Made by a program: the position numbers and the translations under genes
Shown: piece after piece, positions 1 through 11,900 of the stretch
Layout of the letters: every line of letters starts with the position of its first letter
Position numbering within the stretch: the first letter of the stretch is position 1
Notes under the pieces: generated by a model
Databases searched by the model: none
The model's input: only the letters and a program-made list of their open reading frames with translations
Told to the model about the DNA's origin: nothing
Assembly: GCA_037447655.1 (NCBI GenBank)
Contig: JBBHKE010002497.1
Location: 249,622-313,621, forward strand
From: Zygnema cylindricum
Lineage: Eukaryota > Streptophyta > Zygnematophyceae > Zygnematales > Zygnemataceae
Length of the DNA: 64,000 bases
Reading direction: 5' to 3'

Positions 1-1898
1 CAAACAAATAAATTGAGTGATCTAAGCTGATCCGAATGTATCCCAAACGTGTAAGAAACTCATCTAGCTTCTTATTCCATTGACGGGGGGCCTGTTTCAG
101 CCCCTACAAAGATTTGATCAATTGGCAAACCTTGCTCTCCTCCCCTTGCTCCACAAATCCTTCGGGCTGTCGTATAAAGATGTCCTCTTCCAACTCTCCA
201 TGTAGGAAGGCTGTCTTGATGTCCATTTGATGTACTTCTATGTCTTCTGTTGCTGCCAAACTTAAAAGTATCTGGACGGAGGGGAACCTGACGCATGGGG
301 CAAATGTCGCCTCCTAGTAAATTCCCTCTTTTTGGGTAAGTCCTTTCGCCACTTACTAAGCCTTGTAGCCCTCAATGATGTTATCTGGGTTGAGTTTCAA
401 TTTAAATACCCACTAACACCCGATTGGCTTGATGTTAAGGGGACAGTCCACTAATTCCCATATATCGGCTGCCATAATCGAAGCCATTTCCTCATTCCCA
501 TGTATCGGCTGCCATAATCAAAGCCATTTTCTCATTAATGGTTGTCTTCCACTAGTTCCTCTGAGGACAGTTCATCGCCTCACAATAAGTTTGGAGTTCA
601 TCGTGATGAGACAGTTTGGTTACCTTGTTGTTAACTTGTTTCTCTTGCAGTCTTTTGTTGCTTCTCCTTCCACCCCTAAACATTGGTGTCAGAATGGATG
701 GCTCTCGTGGATTCTTTGGAACAAGTCCGACTTCTCCCCTGTCCCTCGATTCCGGGTCTATTTCCACCACGTCTTGTGTTTCCGTAGGAGTTAGCACTAA
801 GTGTTCCATGGCTGAATCCTCCTCGGTCTGATTTGTACCTGCAAGATCATCATCTTCTCGAAAACGTAGATAGTAAGAAAAGCTCAAAGTCATCAGAATT
901 TTCTGTCTCAAATCTGATTTTGACTGTCTTTGTATGCTTAAAGGGATCTATAGATTTCCCTTCATCCATGACCACTAGATGCTTCACTAAGATTATATCT
1001 TCTCTCTTAAGATCATAGACTCTATATCTTTTTACATCTTCATCATATCATAGCAAATATCTTGGTTTTCCATTTCGGATCTAATTCCCAATTTGACCGA
1101 TCTGTGTTTAGACTGAACACTTGACTATCGAAAACCTTTAAGTTTGAAATATCTGGTTTTTCGGCGAGTCCATCTCACATAAGGAGTTTGGCCTTTTATT
1201 GCCATAGTAAAAACTCTATTCTTGAGATAATTAGCACAATTCATTGCCTCTACCCAGAATCTCTTTCCTGTCTTCTATCCGACAACATACTCCTAGCACT
1301 ATCACTTAGTGTCCTATTTAACCTCTTGGCTACACCATGGTGCTCAGGATTTTCAGGGACTGTCTGTTGATGTTGCACTCCAACTTCTCTCAAAAAATCC
1401 TCAAACTGATTGGAGGTATATTCTCCCCCATTGTCACTCCTTACTCTCTTAATAGAGGTTTCATAAAGTTTCTCACTCCACGCTTTATATTCCTTAAAAA
1501 CTTGTGGAGCCTCTGATTTATTTTTCAGAAAGTACACTCTAGAATACCGAGACCAATCCTTAATGATTGTCATCATAAAACTCTTACCTCGGGTTAAGGC
1601 ACTTTGGCCGGTCCCCAAATATTAGTGTGTACCAAATCTAAACCTTTTTCTCCTTTATAAGTGGCCTCGTTTGGGAAGGGTAACCTGTGTGCCTTACCTT
1701 GAGCACAACCACTAGAATCACTTAGGTTTTCACTTTCTCCAAACTGAAGTCCTTCCACTAATCCCATCTTTTTCATTTCTTTCGACTAATCTAAATACAC
1801 ATGTCCAAGCCTCTTATTCCACAACATAATATCATGAACATGAGCATAGTAAAGTTTCTTCTTTTTCATTGCTTAAAATCTGCCTAAACATCCCTTGG
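1..1898 (-). pseudogene. copia element H: integrase and RT part of Gag-Pol, decayed
   Basis: Minus-strand remains of a Ty1/copia polyprotein. Pre-integrase residues lie near 1,640-1,800, the integrase core near 1,250-1,620 (an RSDNGGEYTSNQFE block followed by a degraded NPE..GVA.RLNRT block), and the start of reverse transcriptase near 1-430. Several frameshifts and stops separate the pieces, so no product is expected. The gag-protease half of the same element lies at 15,618-17,087: the two halves join almost base to base once element B is removed (CCAAGGGATGTTTAGG here continues GAAAAAGGTAG there). The element continues beyond base 1, so its 3' LTR is not in view. Confidence 0.85.
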
Positions 1899-2907
1899 CG
1901 TTGAAATTAATAGATTTTTAGAGTATTTTCTAAGTCTAAATATGTCAATATAACAAAGAAAAGAAAAGGGCGGACAGCCTGCCTCAACCTCTTCTCTCTA
2001 GCTACCATACTTGTTGTAGTCATTGAAAGATACAGTGGGTGGATGAGCCATGGCTGCCTTAGTTCAACAGGCAAGACTAAAGAGTGACTTATGTCACTCT
2101 CAACAAAAAAGTTGAGTCCGGCAAGACTCGAACCTCCAACCAGTAGAGTACGGGGTAGCCGTTTGCTCTAACCAGTATGTCGTAGAAGTCCCTTAAAATA
2201 CATAGTGTTTGATACATATTTAAACCGGTACACGGTCTTGAAACGGATAAACTGAAATGTGAACAAAGGAACATAGAAGCAGTTAAAATTTTAGTGCGGA
2301 CGTCATTTTGCACGAAACAAATGAATCGGACAATAGTTTCGTCGGCCGACATTTAATGTCGGATTTAATCCGACGGCATACATCACTGCCGAGATCGCGA
2401 AATGGTCACTTTGGCGTTTATGGACGTGGCATGACTTGGCGCCACGTGGAAGGATAACATTTGGTCGCACAAATTCCGAGGAACATACGGACGAGTGGAA
2501 GGGTGACACGCGTCCACTCAGTGGCCTTGTCGTAAACACGTCATAAAAAAAAAACACTAGCAGTCGTACCTTTCTATACTTTACAGTCATGTGATTGGAT
2601 CGTACTTCAGTAGATAGGGGTTGTGAGAGGGGTTTAGGACTTAGGAAAATCTGGTCGGTAGTCACCTCTCTTTAAGCGAACTTTGTATAAAATTGGCATT
2701 TTTGCCGGCTCATAACTAATCAGCTAGTTGGTCGTTTTCAATGATTCTTTTTGCTACGAACTTAGGGGAATCCAAGCTTCACAATGGTTTAGTCACATTG
2801 TCAATTTGCCTTCTGGGGCAGCAGTGTTTGTGGCTTGAAGTGGGTAAGTTAAAAACTATCTCGAGGCTTCCTGAATTATGTAGTCCAATGGAGAACAGCG
2901 AATTGCA
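1899..2907 (+). repeat. 5' LTR of element B
   Basis: Begins CGTTGAAATTAATAG (T to C at the first base) and ends AGCGAATTGCA. Contains the antisense tRNA-like segment at about 2,111-2,182, a G-box CACGTG at 2,443-2,448 and a TATA box (TATAAAA) near 2,690. The Gag ATG is at 2,888-2,890, inside the LTR. Same length as its 3' partner. Confidence 0.88.
2111..2182 (-). other. tRNA-like segment inside the LTR, antisense
   Basis: On the minus strand this reads like a decayed tRNA: a D-arm-like stretch with GGTTAGAGC, then a T-arm with a Pol III B-box-like GGTTCGAGTCT at 2,124-2,134. The copy in the 3' LTR at about 14,815-14,880 has GGTTCGAGTCC (14,834-14,844), a perfect fit to the GGTTCRANYCC consensus. 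The acceptor stem is not convincing, so this is not called as a functional tRNA gene. Confidence 0.55.
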
Positions 2908-3588
2908 AGTTATGGGCCCACCCTCTTTTGTGCCCACCTTCACTGGATCTAGGTTCATCTATTGGGAAGCCATGATGATTGGGGCTTTGTGCGAAAAACA
3001 ATACTGGGGTATCGTCAGTGGACAAGTGAAACGTCCACCTTCGGGAATTCCACCATGATTTATAGCAGTAAGGTTTTCTGCTGCAGCGACTGCTTCAGCG
3101 TAGAGGCAGATGATGGGAACACCTGTGTGTCCGAAAAGGGGAAAAGGAAGGAGACACCCCTCACTCCTATTACCACGGCACCGGGAGCGGCGGTCGTGAA
3201 GACCGTGGAGAACGATACTCAAATGTGGGAAGACGTAAACATGGCTGCCAAGAACTTCATTCTAAGGCACCTCGCTCAAGCTTTGGCCACCCCTCTCCTT
3301 CACATTTACAAGGCCGAGGAGTTGTGGGTGAGTTTGGTGGAGATCTATAGAGCTGGCACTATTCAAGAGCTCTAGTTGGCTGAGCAAAAGCTAGCGAGTT
3401 ACAGTTATAAAGGAGGAAAGATGTTAGTTTATTGTAATGATCTTTCTTGTTTGTATATGGAGATGGAAAGTGCCAAGTGGACAGGTACAATGAAGATGAA
3501 AGTTAACACTCTCATCATGAAGTTACCAGACGAGTATGAGAACATAGTGTACTGAGTACAGGAAATGATTGACAGTTAATGGAAGTGG
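2888..3588 (+). pseudogene. Gag of element B, N-terminal part, decayed
   Basis: Starts in the LTR (MENSELQVMGPPS) and follows the E-type Gag: a YWEAMM..ALCEKQYWG block, then WEDVNMAAKNFILRHL, an EELWVSLVEIYRAGTIQEL block and a KLPDEYEN block. There are premature stops near 3,057 and 3,376 among others. It is interrupted at 3,594 by solo LTR J and resumes at 4,663. In copia elements this protein forms the particle shell. Confidence 0.82.
2909..2922 (+). other. primer-binding site for half tRNA-iMet (element B)
   Basis: GTTATGGGCCCACC starts one base after the LTR end (TTGCA) and is complementary over all 14 bases to nucleotides 26-39 of plant initiator tRNA-Met, i.e. the anticodon arm up to C39, not the usual 3' CCA end. 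It is in frame within gag (V-M-G-P-P). Confidence 0.8.
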
Positions 3589-3593
3589 AATAC

Positions 3594-4662
3594 TGTTAAA
3601 TTTGTGTATTTTCTAGGTCTGAATTTATTCTGTGTGTTTGTCATATGGTCTTGTCTAAGTCATCCATACTTGTCGTAGTCACTGGAAGACAGAGATAGCC
3701 ATGGCTGCCCCCATAGTCAAAAAGAAGAAACAGGCAAAAACAGGCAGGAAAACTGATAGTTGGCCGATATGCTGCTCTAAACCGGATTTGAACCTGGGTC
3801 TATGGTTTGCTATGTAGACGTAAGCCTTATCCAATAAGGCGTTACCGAAACGGTACACGTGACGGGTTTCAAAGATATATAAACATTAACGCAACAGCTA
3901 CTTAACAGCAGACTAACCAAAAGGAGCAATTCATGCATGTACGCGAATCTGAACCATGTAAAATATGTTTTGATCGGACGGCCGGCATTATAGCCGCCAC
4001 GCGAAGTGAGCTTTTGGCGGCATACGGAGATAGCGTCACGCGGTGCCACGTGGCGCCACATTATTTGATACCGGAGAAGATGGGAGGAGGAACCATGGCT
4101 TCCGATTTGACAGGTGTCACCTTGTAGACCTTGTCGTACAATGGACGTACAATAAGTACATCGCCCATTGTACCTTCTTGTACTTTATAGTGTTCCTATT
4201 GGACTAGGGTTTAGTAGTAGGTAGTCGTGAGTAGGCAGACCAAGACTTAGTGATATTTAGGTACCTCTCTCTAAGAGAGCTTGTAACTATAAAGGTCATC
4301 TTTGACCAGCCATAACTTAATGCTCGGGTGAGCAAATTCAGTGATTCTTTTTGCTGCGGACTCAGGGGAGTCTAAGCTACACAAGGGTGTAGTCGGTCAG
4401 AGTCTTTGCGTGCCAGGGTGGCACTTATTCAGTGGGAAAGTCAAAGTGGGGAATATTGTCCAAAACACATATTGAAGCTTTGCATTTTGTGGTGGAACTG
4501 AGCACACAGAAGGTCTTCTCTTCACAGGGGTGAAGGTATATTGGAGTTCTTGTTGTCAAGGGATTATTTATTTGGGTTTATATCAACTTGGAGTCGGCAC
4601 TATCTAGATTAGCTTCTTTTGGATCTGCGAATTCTGTGGGCAATGGAGCCCATAGAATTTCA
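3594..4662 (+). repeat. solo LTR J inside element B
   Basis: A 1,069-bp LTR beginning TGTTAAATTTGTG and ending ATGGAGCCCATAGAATTTCA, flanked by the 5-bp duplication AATAC (3,589-3,593 and 4,663-4,667). No internal region, so most simply the product of LTR-LTR recombination. It contains a tRNA-like segment (3,781-3,847, antisense), a G-box at 4,047-4,052, a GTAC-rich stretch near 4,125-4,195 and a Gag-type start codon near its 3' end (M-E-P-I-E-F). It splits gag of B exactly between matching codons. Confidence 0.9.
3781..3847 (-). other. tRNA-like segment inside LTR J, antisense
   Basis: Reverse complement shows a D-arm GCCT-loop-AGGC containing TTGGATA, a GTCTA...TAGAC hairpin and a T-arm with the exact B-box GGTTCAAATCC (3,784-3,794). 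It resembles a tRNA of the Arg type with TGGATAAGGC in its D-arm, but the anticodon stem is poor, so it is a relic or a mimic rather than a working gene. Confidence 0.6.
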
Positions 4663-7600
4663 AATACAGTGGTCCGGATGATACTAGTGCAGGAAAACAC
4701 CATGGAGATTAGAGAGGAGGAAAGAGCATTCAAGCTCTAGCGGTAGGAGGGAACCGATGGGGGAAGGATCCAAAAAAACCGTACAAAGGGGAAAGAGATC
4801 ATTATGGAGGACCGAGGCCCCCAAAAGGCCTTTGTCATTTTCGCAAAAAGCCAGGAGACTTTATCACAAATTGTGTCAAGCTGTCAGAGTTGAGGTTCCA
4901 AGAGAACCGTGGAGGGGGTTCTTTCGCAGGGAAGAAAAAGGCACTTGTGGTCACGAAGGTGACAGGAGAAACCGATGACGAGTCCTCTGAGGAGGATAGG
5001 AAGCTTCTTCTTGACGAGAGTCTGGAGGAGAAGGAGATCCCTCGGAGATGGAAGTGTGCCCTTGGTGCAATTCGGGAAGCTCCACAGGAAGGATGGATCA
5101 TCGACTCAGGTGCATCCATGCATATGTGTCTTGATAAGGAACTCTTCACTAAGCTAAGAAATATCCTAACTGTAGAGATAGAGTATGGGGATGGGAGAGT
5201 GGTTACTACAGATCGATTGGGATCAGTGGATCTAAAAGTCTTAGTGGAGGGTAAGAATCCTATACTCACATTCTCAAATGTACTCTACATTCCTCAGCTA
5301 AGTAAAAATCTTGTCTCTACGTCTGTGTTATATGACAAAGAGTTTGATACCTTCACTAGAAAGGGAGTCTTTACAGCTAATTATGGGGATGTAAGGGTAG
5401 CCAAGGAATGTTTAGGCTTAACCTGAGTAATGAAAAGAAAAATGTTTACTATGTTGGTGTTCCTAAGTTGATGATTTGGCATAAGCGATTGGGGCATTTG
5501 CATTTTGATAGGTTGACGGAAATGAAAAAACTAGTGGTAGTAGAAGTCATTCAGTTTAAAAATAATGAAATGATCGATGATTGTAGTGGCTATGCTCAAG
5601 GTAAGGCTCACAGACTTCCCTTTCCCAAAGCCGCCACATATAGAGATGAGAAAGTACTAGATTTGGTCCACACAGATATCTAGGGACCTGCAAAAGTACC
5701 TTCAGTTGGAGGAAAGAGGTTTATGTTGACAATAAGTGATGACTAGTCTAGATACTCTAGAGACTACTTCGTCAAAACAAAGTCTGATACATCAACTTAC
5801 TTCAAAGAATATAAAGCCTAGAGTGAGAAGTTGCATGGAACCCCCATTAAGAGAATAATGAGTGATAATGGGGGGAAAGATACCTCTAACCAGTTTGAGG
5901 AATACTTGAGAGATGAGGGAGTTCAGCACCTGAAAACCGTACTGTATAACCCGGAACAAAATGGGGTAGCTGAGAGGTTGAACGGAACACTAGGAGATAG
6001 TGCATACAGTATGTTGCCGACAAGAAAATAGGAAAGAGATTTTGGGCAGAAGCCATGAACTGTGCCAACTACATTAAGAATAGAGTCCTTACCTCAGCTG
6101 AAAAGGGAATGACACCTTATGAGAGATGGGTTTGAAGGAACCAGATATCTCTCACCTTAAAGTATTCTGTAGCCAAGTTTACAGTCTTGACACTTATAGG
6201 AAAAACTGGAAAATAGATGCTAAGGGAAAACCTGGATACTTTGTAGGATATGATGAGGATGTCAAGGGGTATAGAGTCTTTGACTTAGCAAAGAGAGATA
6301 TCATTTTGGTCAAGTAGCTAGTTTTCATGGATGAAGGGAAGTCATTTGACCCCTTTAAATATACGAAGAAGATAAAAATCAGATTTGAGTCCGAAGGTGA
6401 GGAGGACTCCATCTTTCTTGAAAGGGACATGAGTGAAACAGGGATTGCATATTCAAGGGATATCCAAGACACATAAGATCCACCGAAAACCTCACATATT
6501 CCTATGGACTTCGAGGAGACAGAAGAGGAGGAACTAGAACCGGCTTCCATGGATAGGGGAGTTGATGACACAGTAAGGAGAAATCCAAGACTTCCCTCCA
6601 TCCCACCTTCGAAGTTTGAGGGAGGGAGAACGCGCAGCAAAAGGATTCAGGAAAAACAAGCCGCTCACAAGGTTATTAAGCTATCTCACCCAGATGAGCC
6701 TCAGTCATGCTCGGAGGCAGTAAACAGTCCAAAGAAAGACCGGTGGATTAGAGCCATAAATGATGAGATGGCCTCTATCATTGAAGCAAATACTTGGGAA
6801 CTAGCAAATTGTCCTCCAAACAGAAAACCGATTCGTTGTAAATGGGTGTTTAAACTAAAGCTGAACCCAGATAATACCATTGAGAGATAGAAGGCTCGAT
6901 TGGTAGCAAAGGGGTTCACACAAAAGTAGGGGATTGTCTATGAGGAGACTTTTGCACTTGTTGTTCGGTTCCCATCAGTAAGGATTCTCCTCAGTCTTGC
7001 AGCAGCGGAAGAGATAGAAATACACAAGATGGATATGAAGACTGCCTTTCTTAATGGTGAGTTAGAGGAAGAAATTTTCATAAGGCAACCAGAGGGATTT
7101 GTGGAGGAAGGTGAACAGAGCAAAGTCTGCAAGCTCATCAAGTCCTTATATGGACTAAAGGAGGCTCCCCGATAGTGGAATAAGAAACAAGATGAGTTTC
7201 TCACCGGTCTGGGATATATCCGGATAAGCTCTGACCATTCTATCTATAAGTTTGAAGATGAGAATGGTGTCATTTTTATTGCAATTTATATGGATGATCT
7301 GCTTGTATTGAGGAAATCTTTGGAAAAGATCAATAAGTTAAAGAAAAATCTTAAAAGCAGATTTGATAAGAAGGATTTAGGGGAGGCAAGATATATTTTG
7401 AGGATCCAAATGGAAAGAGATAGGGGGAAAAGGATTATCAGACTTACTTAGAAAGAAGCAATAGGTAATATGCTTGAGAAATTCCAGATGGAAAAGGCAA
7501 ACAGTTGTACCACTCCCATGGACTTCAAGAAAGTAAGTGATAAGAGTATAGAAGGAAGAGTGATAATCTTAGATGATCAGATGAGTCCAGAGGAGAGAGA

Positions 7601-7991
7601 GTTTATAAAGAATATTCCTTATAGACAGGTCGTAGGATGTTTGATCTACTTTATGAACTCTAGAAGACCGGATAAAGCAGCAACAATAGGAGTCCTCAGT
7701 AAAAGGTTGAACGATCCTAGGAAGAAAGATTAGGAGGCAACCAAGAGAGTCATGCGATATCTGGTAGGAACCAGAGAGTTATGGTTCCATTTGGGAGGGG
7801 AGCATACTGATATTACTACTTGGAGTGATGTCAGTTATGGGGATGCACCTATGAGAAGATATACTTCTGGGTATATGTTCTATGTGGGGGAAGGTGCTTG
7901 TTGTTGGAGCAGTAAGCAACAAAAGGTGGTTGCTCAGTCTACTATGGAGGCTCAGTACGTTGCCTCTTGTTATACTGTGAAAGAGTTAATT
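4663..7991 (+). pseudogene. element B Gag end, protease, integrase, RT and RNase H, decayed
   Basis: Continues gag of B (MILVQENTMEI block), then a damaged zinc knuckle near 4,830-4,870, protease (IIDSGASMHMC near 5,097-5,130), pre-integrase (WHKRLGH), integrase (near 5,640-6,030), RT (INDEMASI near 6,760; YMDDLLVL near 7,290, the catalytic YVDD altered to YMDD) and RNase H (WSDVSYGD; TMEAQY). At least nine in-frame stops are visible. Several are Trp TGG to TAG (5,681, 5,744, 5,819, 7,731) or Gln CAG to TAG (7,173, 7,449). Interrupted at 7,991 by K; the last RNase H residues are at 14,298-14,574. Confidence 0.85.
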
Positions 7992-8986
7992 GTTGAAATT
8001 AAAAGTTTTTGTATTTTCTAGTTTTCGTAGTTGATTAAAAATGAGTTGGAAAAAGCAGGGGCAGACTGCTTCTAACTTCTCTCTCTGGCCTCCATACTTG
8101 TCATAGTCATTGAAGGCTGGATAGGAAGCTAGAGCCATGGATGCCTATGCTTCTCCTGGAGTCACAAGGCAGCCCTTTTTGTAAACTTTCCAAAAAGGTT
8201 GACGGACCCAAGATTTGATCTTGGTATCTACCGTCCGTCTAAACAGTCTAGTATTATTACCATGTAGACTAGCACCTGTGTCGAACTATATAGGGTACGA
8301 TAGCTACTTAAAGATGTGCAAATAGGAAAGTTCATTTAACAGAAGTTTCGACCACAATCGCATAGACATAGTTAGATAGAGTTACATCGAAAATACTACT
8401 TGTATTTTTAACGGTCCTGAATTAAGGTTGTTATCAATCGGACGGAAGAGGAAGAAGCCGGCATCGCAGAATGGACGATTTGGCGGTTTGCGTTCACAGC
8501 CACACCAGGTGACACGTGGCAACATGACATTGGATAGTGGCATCTTCGAGACATACCGTGGCGAAATTGGATATAGAAGGCGTCTTCTTCTTTGCCATGT
8601 GGTACAATGGCCGAACAGAAAGTACTCCAAGCCAAGTACCTTTCTGTACTGTACATTGATTAGATAGGTTTGGTTCTTCAATAGTAGAGGGATTAGAGAG
8701 GGGTTTAGGACTCAGGAGAATTAGAAGTAGCCGCCTCTCTCCCAGGGAGCTTCTATATAAAAGGTCATCTTTGACCATTGAAAATTAACTGCTCAAGGGA
8801 GCAAATTCAAGGATTCTTTTTACAGTACACTCAAGGGAGTCTGCTTTTCTAAGGGGTGAAGCTTGCTCAGTCTGTATTCTGTCAGGGTGTCAGTAATACT
8901 CATACAAAGACGAAGGGATTGAGGCTATCTTAAGGGCTTCTGTTAAGCTGCCTACTCGGAGTACCAATGGAGGTCTCACAGTTGCA
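7992..8986 (+). repeat. 5' LTR of element K
   Basis: Begins TGTTGAAATTAAAAG, ends GGTCTCACAGTTGCA. Contains the tRNA-like segment (antisense, about 8,200-8,286; GACGGAC pairs with GTCCGTC around a T-arm-like hairpin), a G-box at 8,513-8,518, repeated GTAC near 8,600-8,655 and a strong TATA box TATATAAAAGG at about 8,754-8,764. Gag ATG at 8,967-8,969, inside the LTR. Confidence 0.88.
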
Positions 8987-11900
8987 GGTTATAGGCCCAC
9001 CCTCTAGGGTGCCCACATTCAACGGACAAGGTTCATCTACTAGGAGAGTATGATGATGGGAGCCCTATGTGAGAAAAGACTTTGGGAATAGTGAGTGGGC
9101 GAGTAAAGCATCCATCCGTTCCTACTATCCCTCTAGGATTTGGAGGAAGCAGATTTGCTAGGAAACCAGATCCACCGCCATCAGAGGACTCAGAAGACGG
9201 AGAAAGCATCGTGTTGGAAAAGGGGAAAGAAAAAAAGAAAACCACACCTATAGCAACTAGTTCTATTTTCATATCTCCTACTCCGAGGAATGAGGAGAAT
9301 GACATCGATACCTAGGACTACAACAACATGGCAACCAAGCACTTTATCCTTCGTCATCTCACACAAGGAATCGCAGGTCCTCATTTGCATGTGGAAAGGG
9401 CATTCGATCTGTGGGAAGCGCTTATAGATATGTACCGGAGCGGTACGATTCAAGAACAGAAGCTGGCAGAGCAAAAGATCAATAGATACTTTCACAAAGG
9501 AGGGAAGATGCTCGATTTCTGCGATGAGCTGGCTATACTCTTCCTGAATTTAGAGTGTGACGGAAAAGCAGAAACCGAGAAGGCAAAGTTTCACTGCTTA
9601 CTCATGAAACTACCCGATGAGTATGAGAACATTGTGAACCGGGTAGAGGATCTTCCAGACTCCAGGTGGATATGGAATTCGGTAGTTGGTATGATCCTCG
9701 TCCAAGAAAATACAATCGAAATCCGGAAAGGAGTGAAGAGTGGACAAGCTTTCGCGCCCGGAGCAAGTTGGGGAAACAAAGATTCACAAAAAACCCTTAG
9801 AGGTCATGGAGGGGAAGACCAAAAAAACAATCCGATGAGTCAAGAACAAGGGGACCTAAAGGGCTTTGTCATTTTTGCAAGAAACCCGGGCATTAGATGG
9901 CGGAATGTACCAAACTGACCAAGCTTTGAATAAAGGAGGGTCAAACATAGGGTCAGCCACGAGGGAAGGAAAAGGCACTTGTCACAAAAGTACTTGGGGA
10001 TGAATCCGATGAGGAGGACGACGAACTTCTTTTGGATGAGGAGTTAGAGGCAAAGACAAAAGTCGAAATTCCACGGAAGCAGAAATGTGCTTTCGGTGGA
10101 CTGAAAGGTAAAGGGGGTTGGATTGTGGATTCCGGTGCCTCCATGCACATATGCAAGGATAAGCATATCGTCACTAAGCTGAGAAAGATCCCTACAGTAG
10201 AGATTGAATATGGGGAGGGGAAGGTAGTTATTACTACTTATGTTGGAATGGTATATGTGAAAGTCATAGTGGAAGGAAAAACCTTAATAGTTACATTCTC
10301 TGATGTATTGTTTATTTTGGAGTTAAACGAAAGTTTTTATCTCTACATCTGTGTTAGATGATAAAGGTTTTGAAACTAGCACCAAAAAAGGAGTTTTTAC
10401 AACTAGCTTTGAGGAAGATGTGTATTTCACTGCTGAGAAAGGTAGCCAAAGAATGTTCATGCTTGCTTTAAGTAATGAAAAACTCAAACTTTACTTTGCT
10501 GGTGTCAATGATATTATGTTGTGGCATAAGAGACTTGGGCATGTGAATCTAGAAAAGTTAAAAGAAATGAAAAAGTAAAGAGTAGTTGACGGGATACGGT
10601 CTGGGGAAAATGAGAATTTAAGTGATTGCAGTGGGTGTGCTCAGGGTAAAGCACATAGATTACCATTTCCAAAAGAAACAACCTATAAAGGAGAAAAAGT
10701 TCTTGATTTGGTACACAGCGACATTTGGGGACCGGCAAGAGTGCCATCACCTGGAGGAAAAAGATTTATGTTAACCATTACTGATGATTGGTCTCGGTAC
10801 TCTCAGGTATATTTTTTGAAAAACAAATCAGAAACTCCGAAGTGTTTCAAACAATATATGGCATGGGCCGAGAAACTTCACGAGACCTTAAAAAGAGAGT
10901 AAGAAGTGACAATGGAGGGGAATATACCTCCAATCAGTTTGAGGAGTTCTTAAGAGAGGACGGTGTTCAACATCAAAAGATAGTTACGGAAAACCCGGAT
11001 CAAATTGGTGTTGCCGAAAGATTGAATAGGACACCGAATGATAGTGCCCGTAGTATGTTGTCAGAAAAAAGGATAGGAAAAAGATTTTGGGCTGAAGCTA
11101 TGAACTATGCTAATTATTTAAGAAATATAGTACTTACTTCGGCTGTGAAAGGCCAAACTCCATATGAGAAATGGACCGGTTGAAAACCAAATCTATCTCA
11201 CTTAAAGGTTTTCGGTAGCAAAGTCTTCAATTTAGATACAGATAAATCAAACTGGAAACTAGATTCTAAAGGAAAACCCAGATACTTGCTGGGATATGAT
11301 GAGGATGTAAAAGGGTATAGAGTGTATGATCTAAAGAGAGAAGATATAATTCTAGTCAAGCACCTGGTAGTTATGGATGATGAGAAGTCGGTAGATCCCT
11401 TCAAATCCTTAAAGTCAGTCAGAATACGATTTGAGTCAGACAATCTGATGACTTTCATCGTCCTAACTATCCGGGTCTTCAAGAAGATGATATTCTTGCG
11501 AGTTCGGATGATATTCTTGCAGATTCAAAACAGACCGAGAAAGACCTTGACTTGGAAACACCAGTGACACCTATACCTGAAGCGGAAGACGTGGTGGAAT
11601 CGAATATGGATCCGAGGGACAAGGGAGAAGCCATGGTAATTTGAAAGAATCCACGGGAACCATCTATTTCGGCCACATATTTTGAGGAAGGGAGAAGAAG
11701 CAACAAAAGACTTCAAGAGAAACAAGTTAACAACAAGGTAACTAAACTGTCTCACCCGGATGAACCTCAAACATATGGAGAGATAATGAACTGCCCAGAA
11801 AGAAACCGATGGAAGACGGCCATCAATGAAGAGATGGCTTCAATCATGGCGGCTGATACATGGGAGTTGGTGGACTGTCCACTCGATCGAAAACCAATTG

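Noticed and set aside
2111-2182. A functional tRNA gene
   Set aside because: B-box and T-arm are good, but acceptor and anticodon stems do not pair convincingly and the copy number follows the LTRs.
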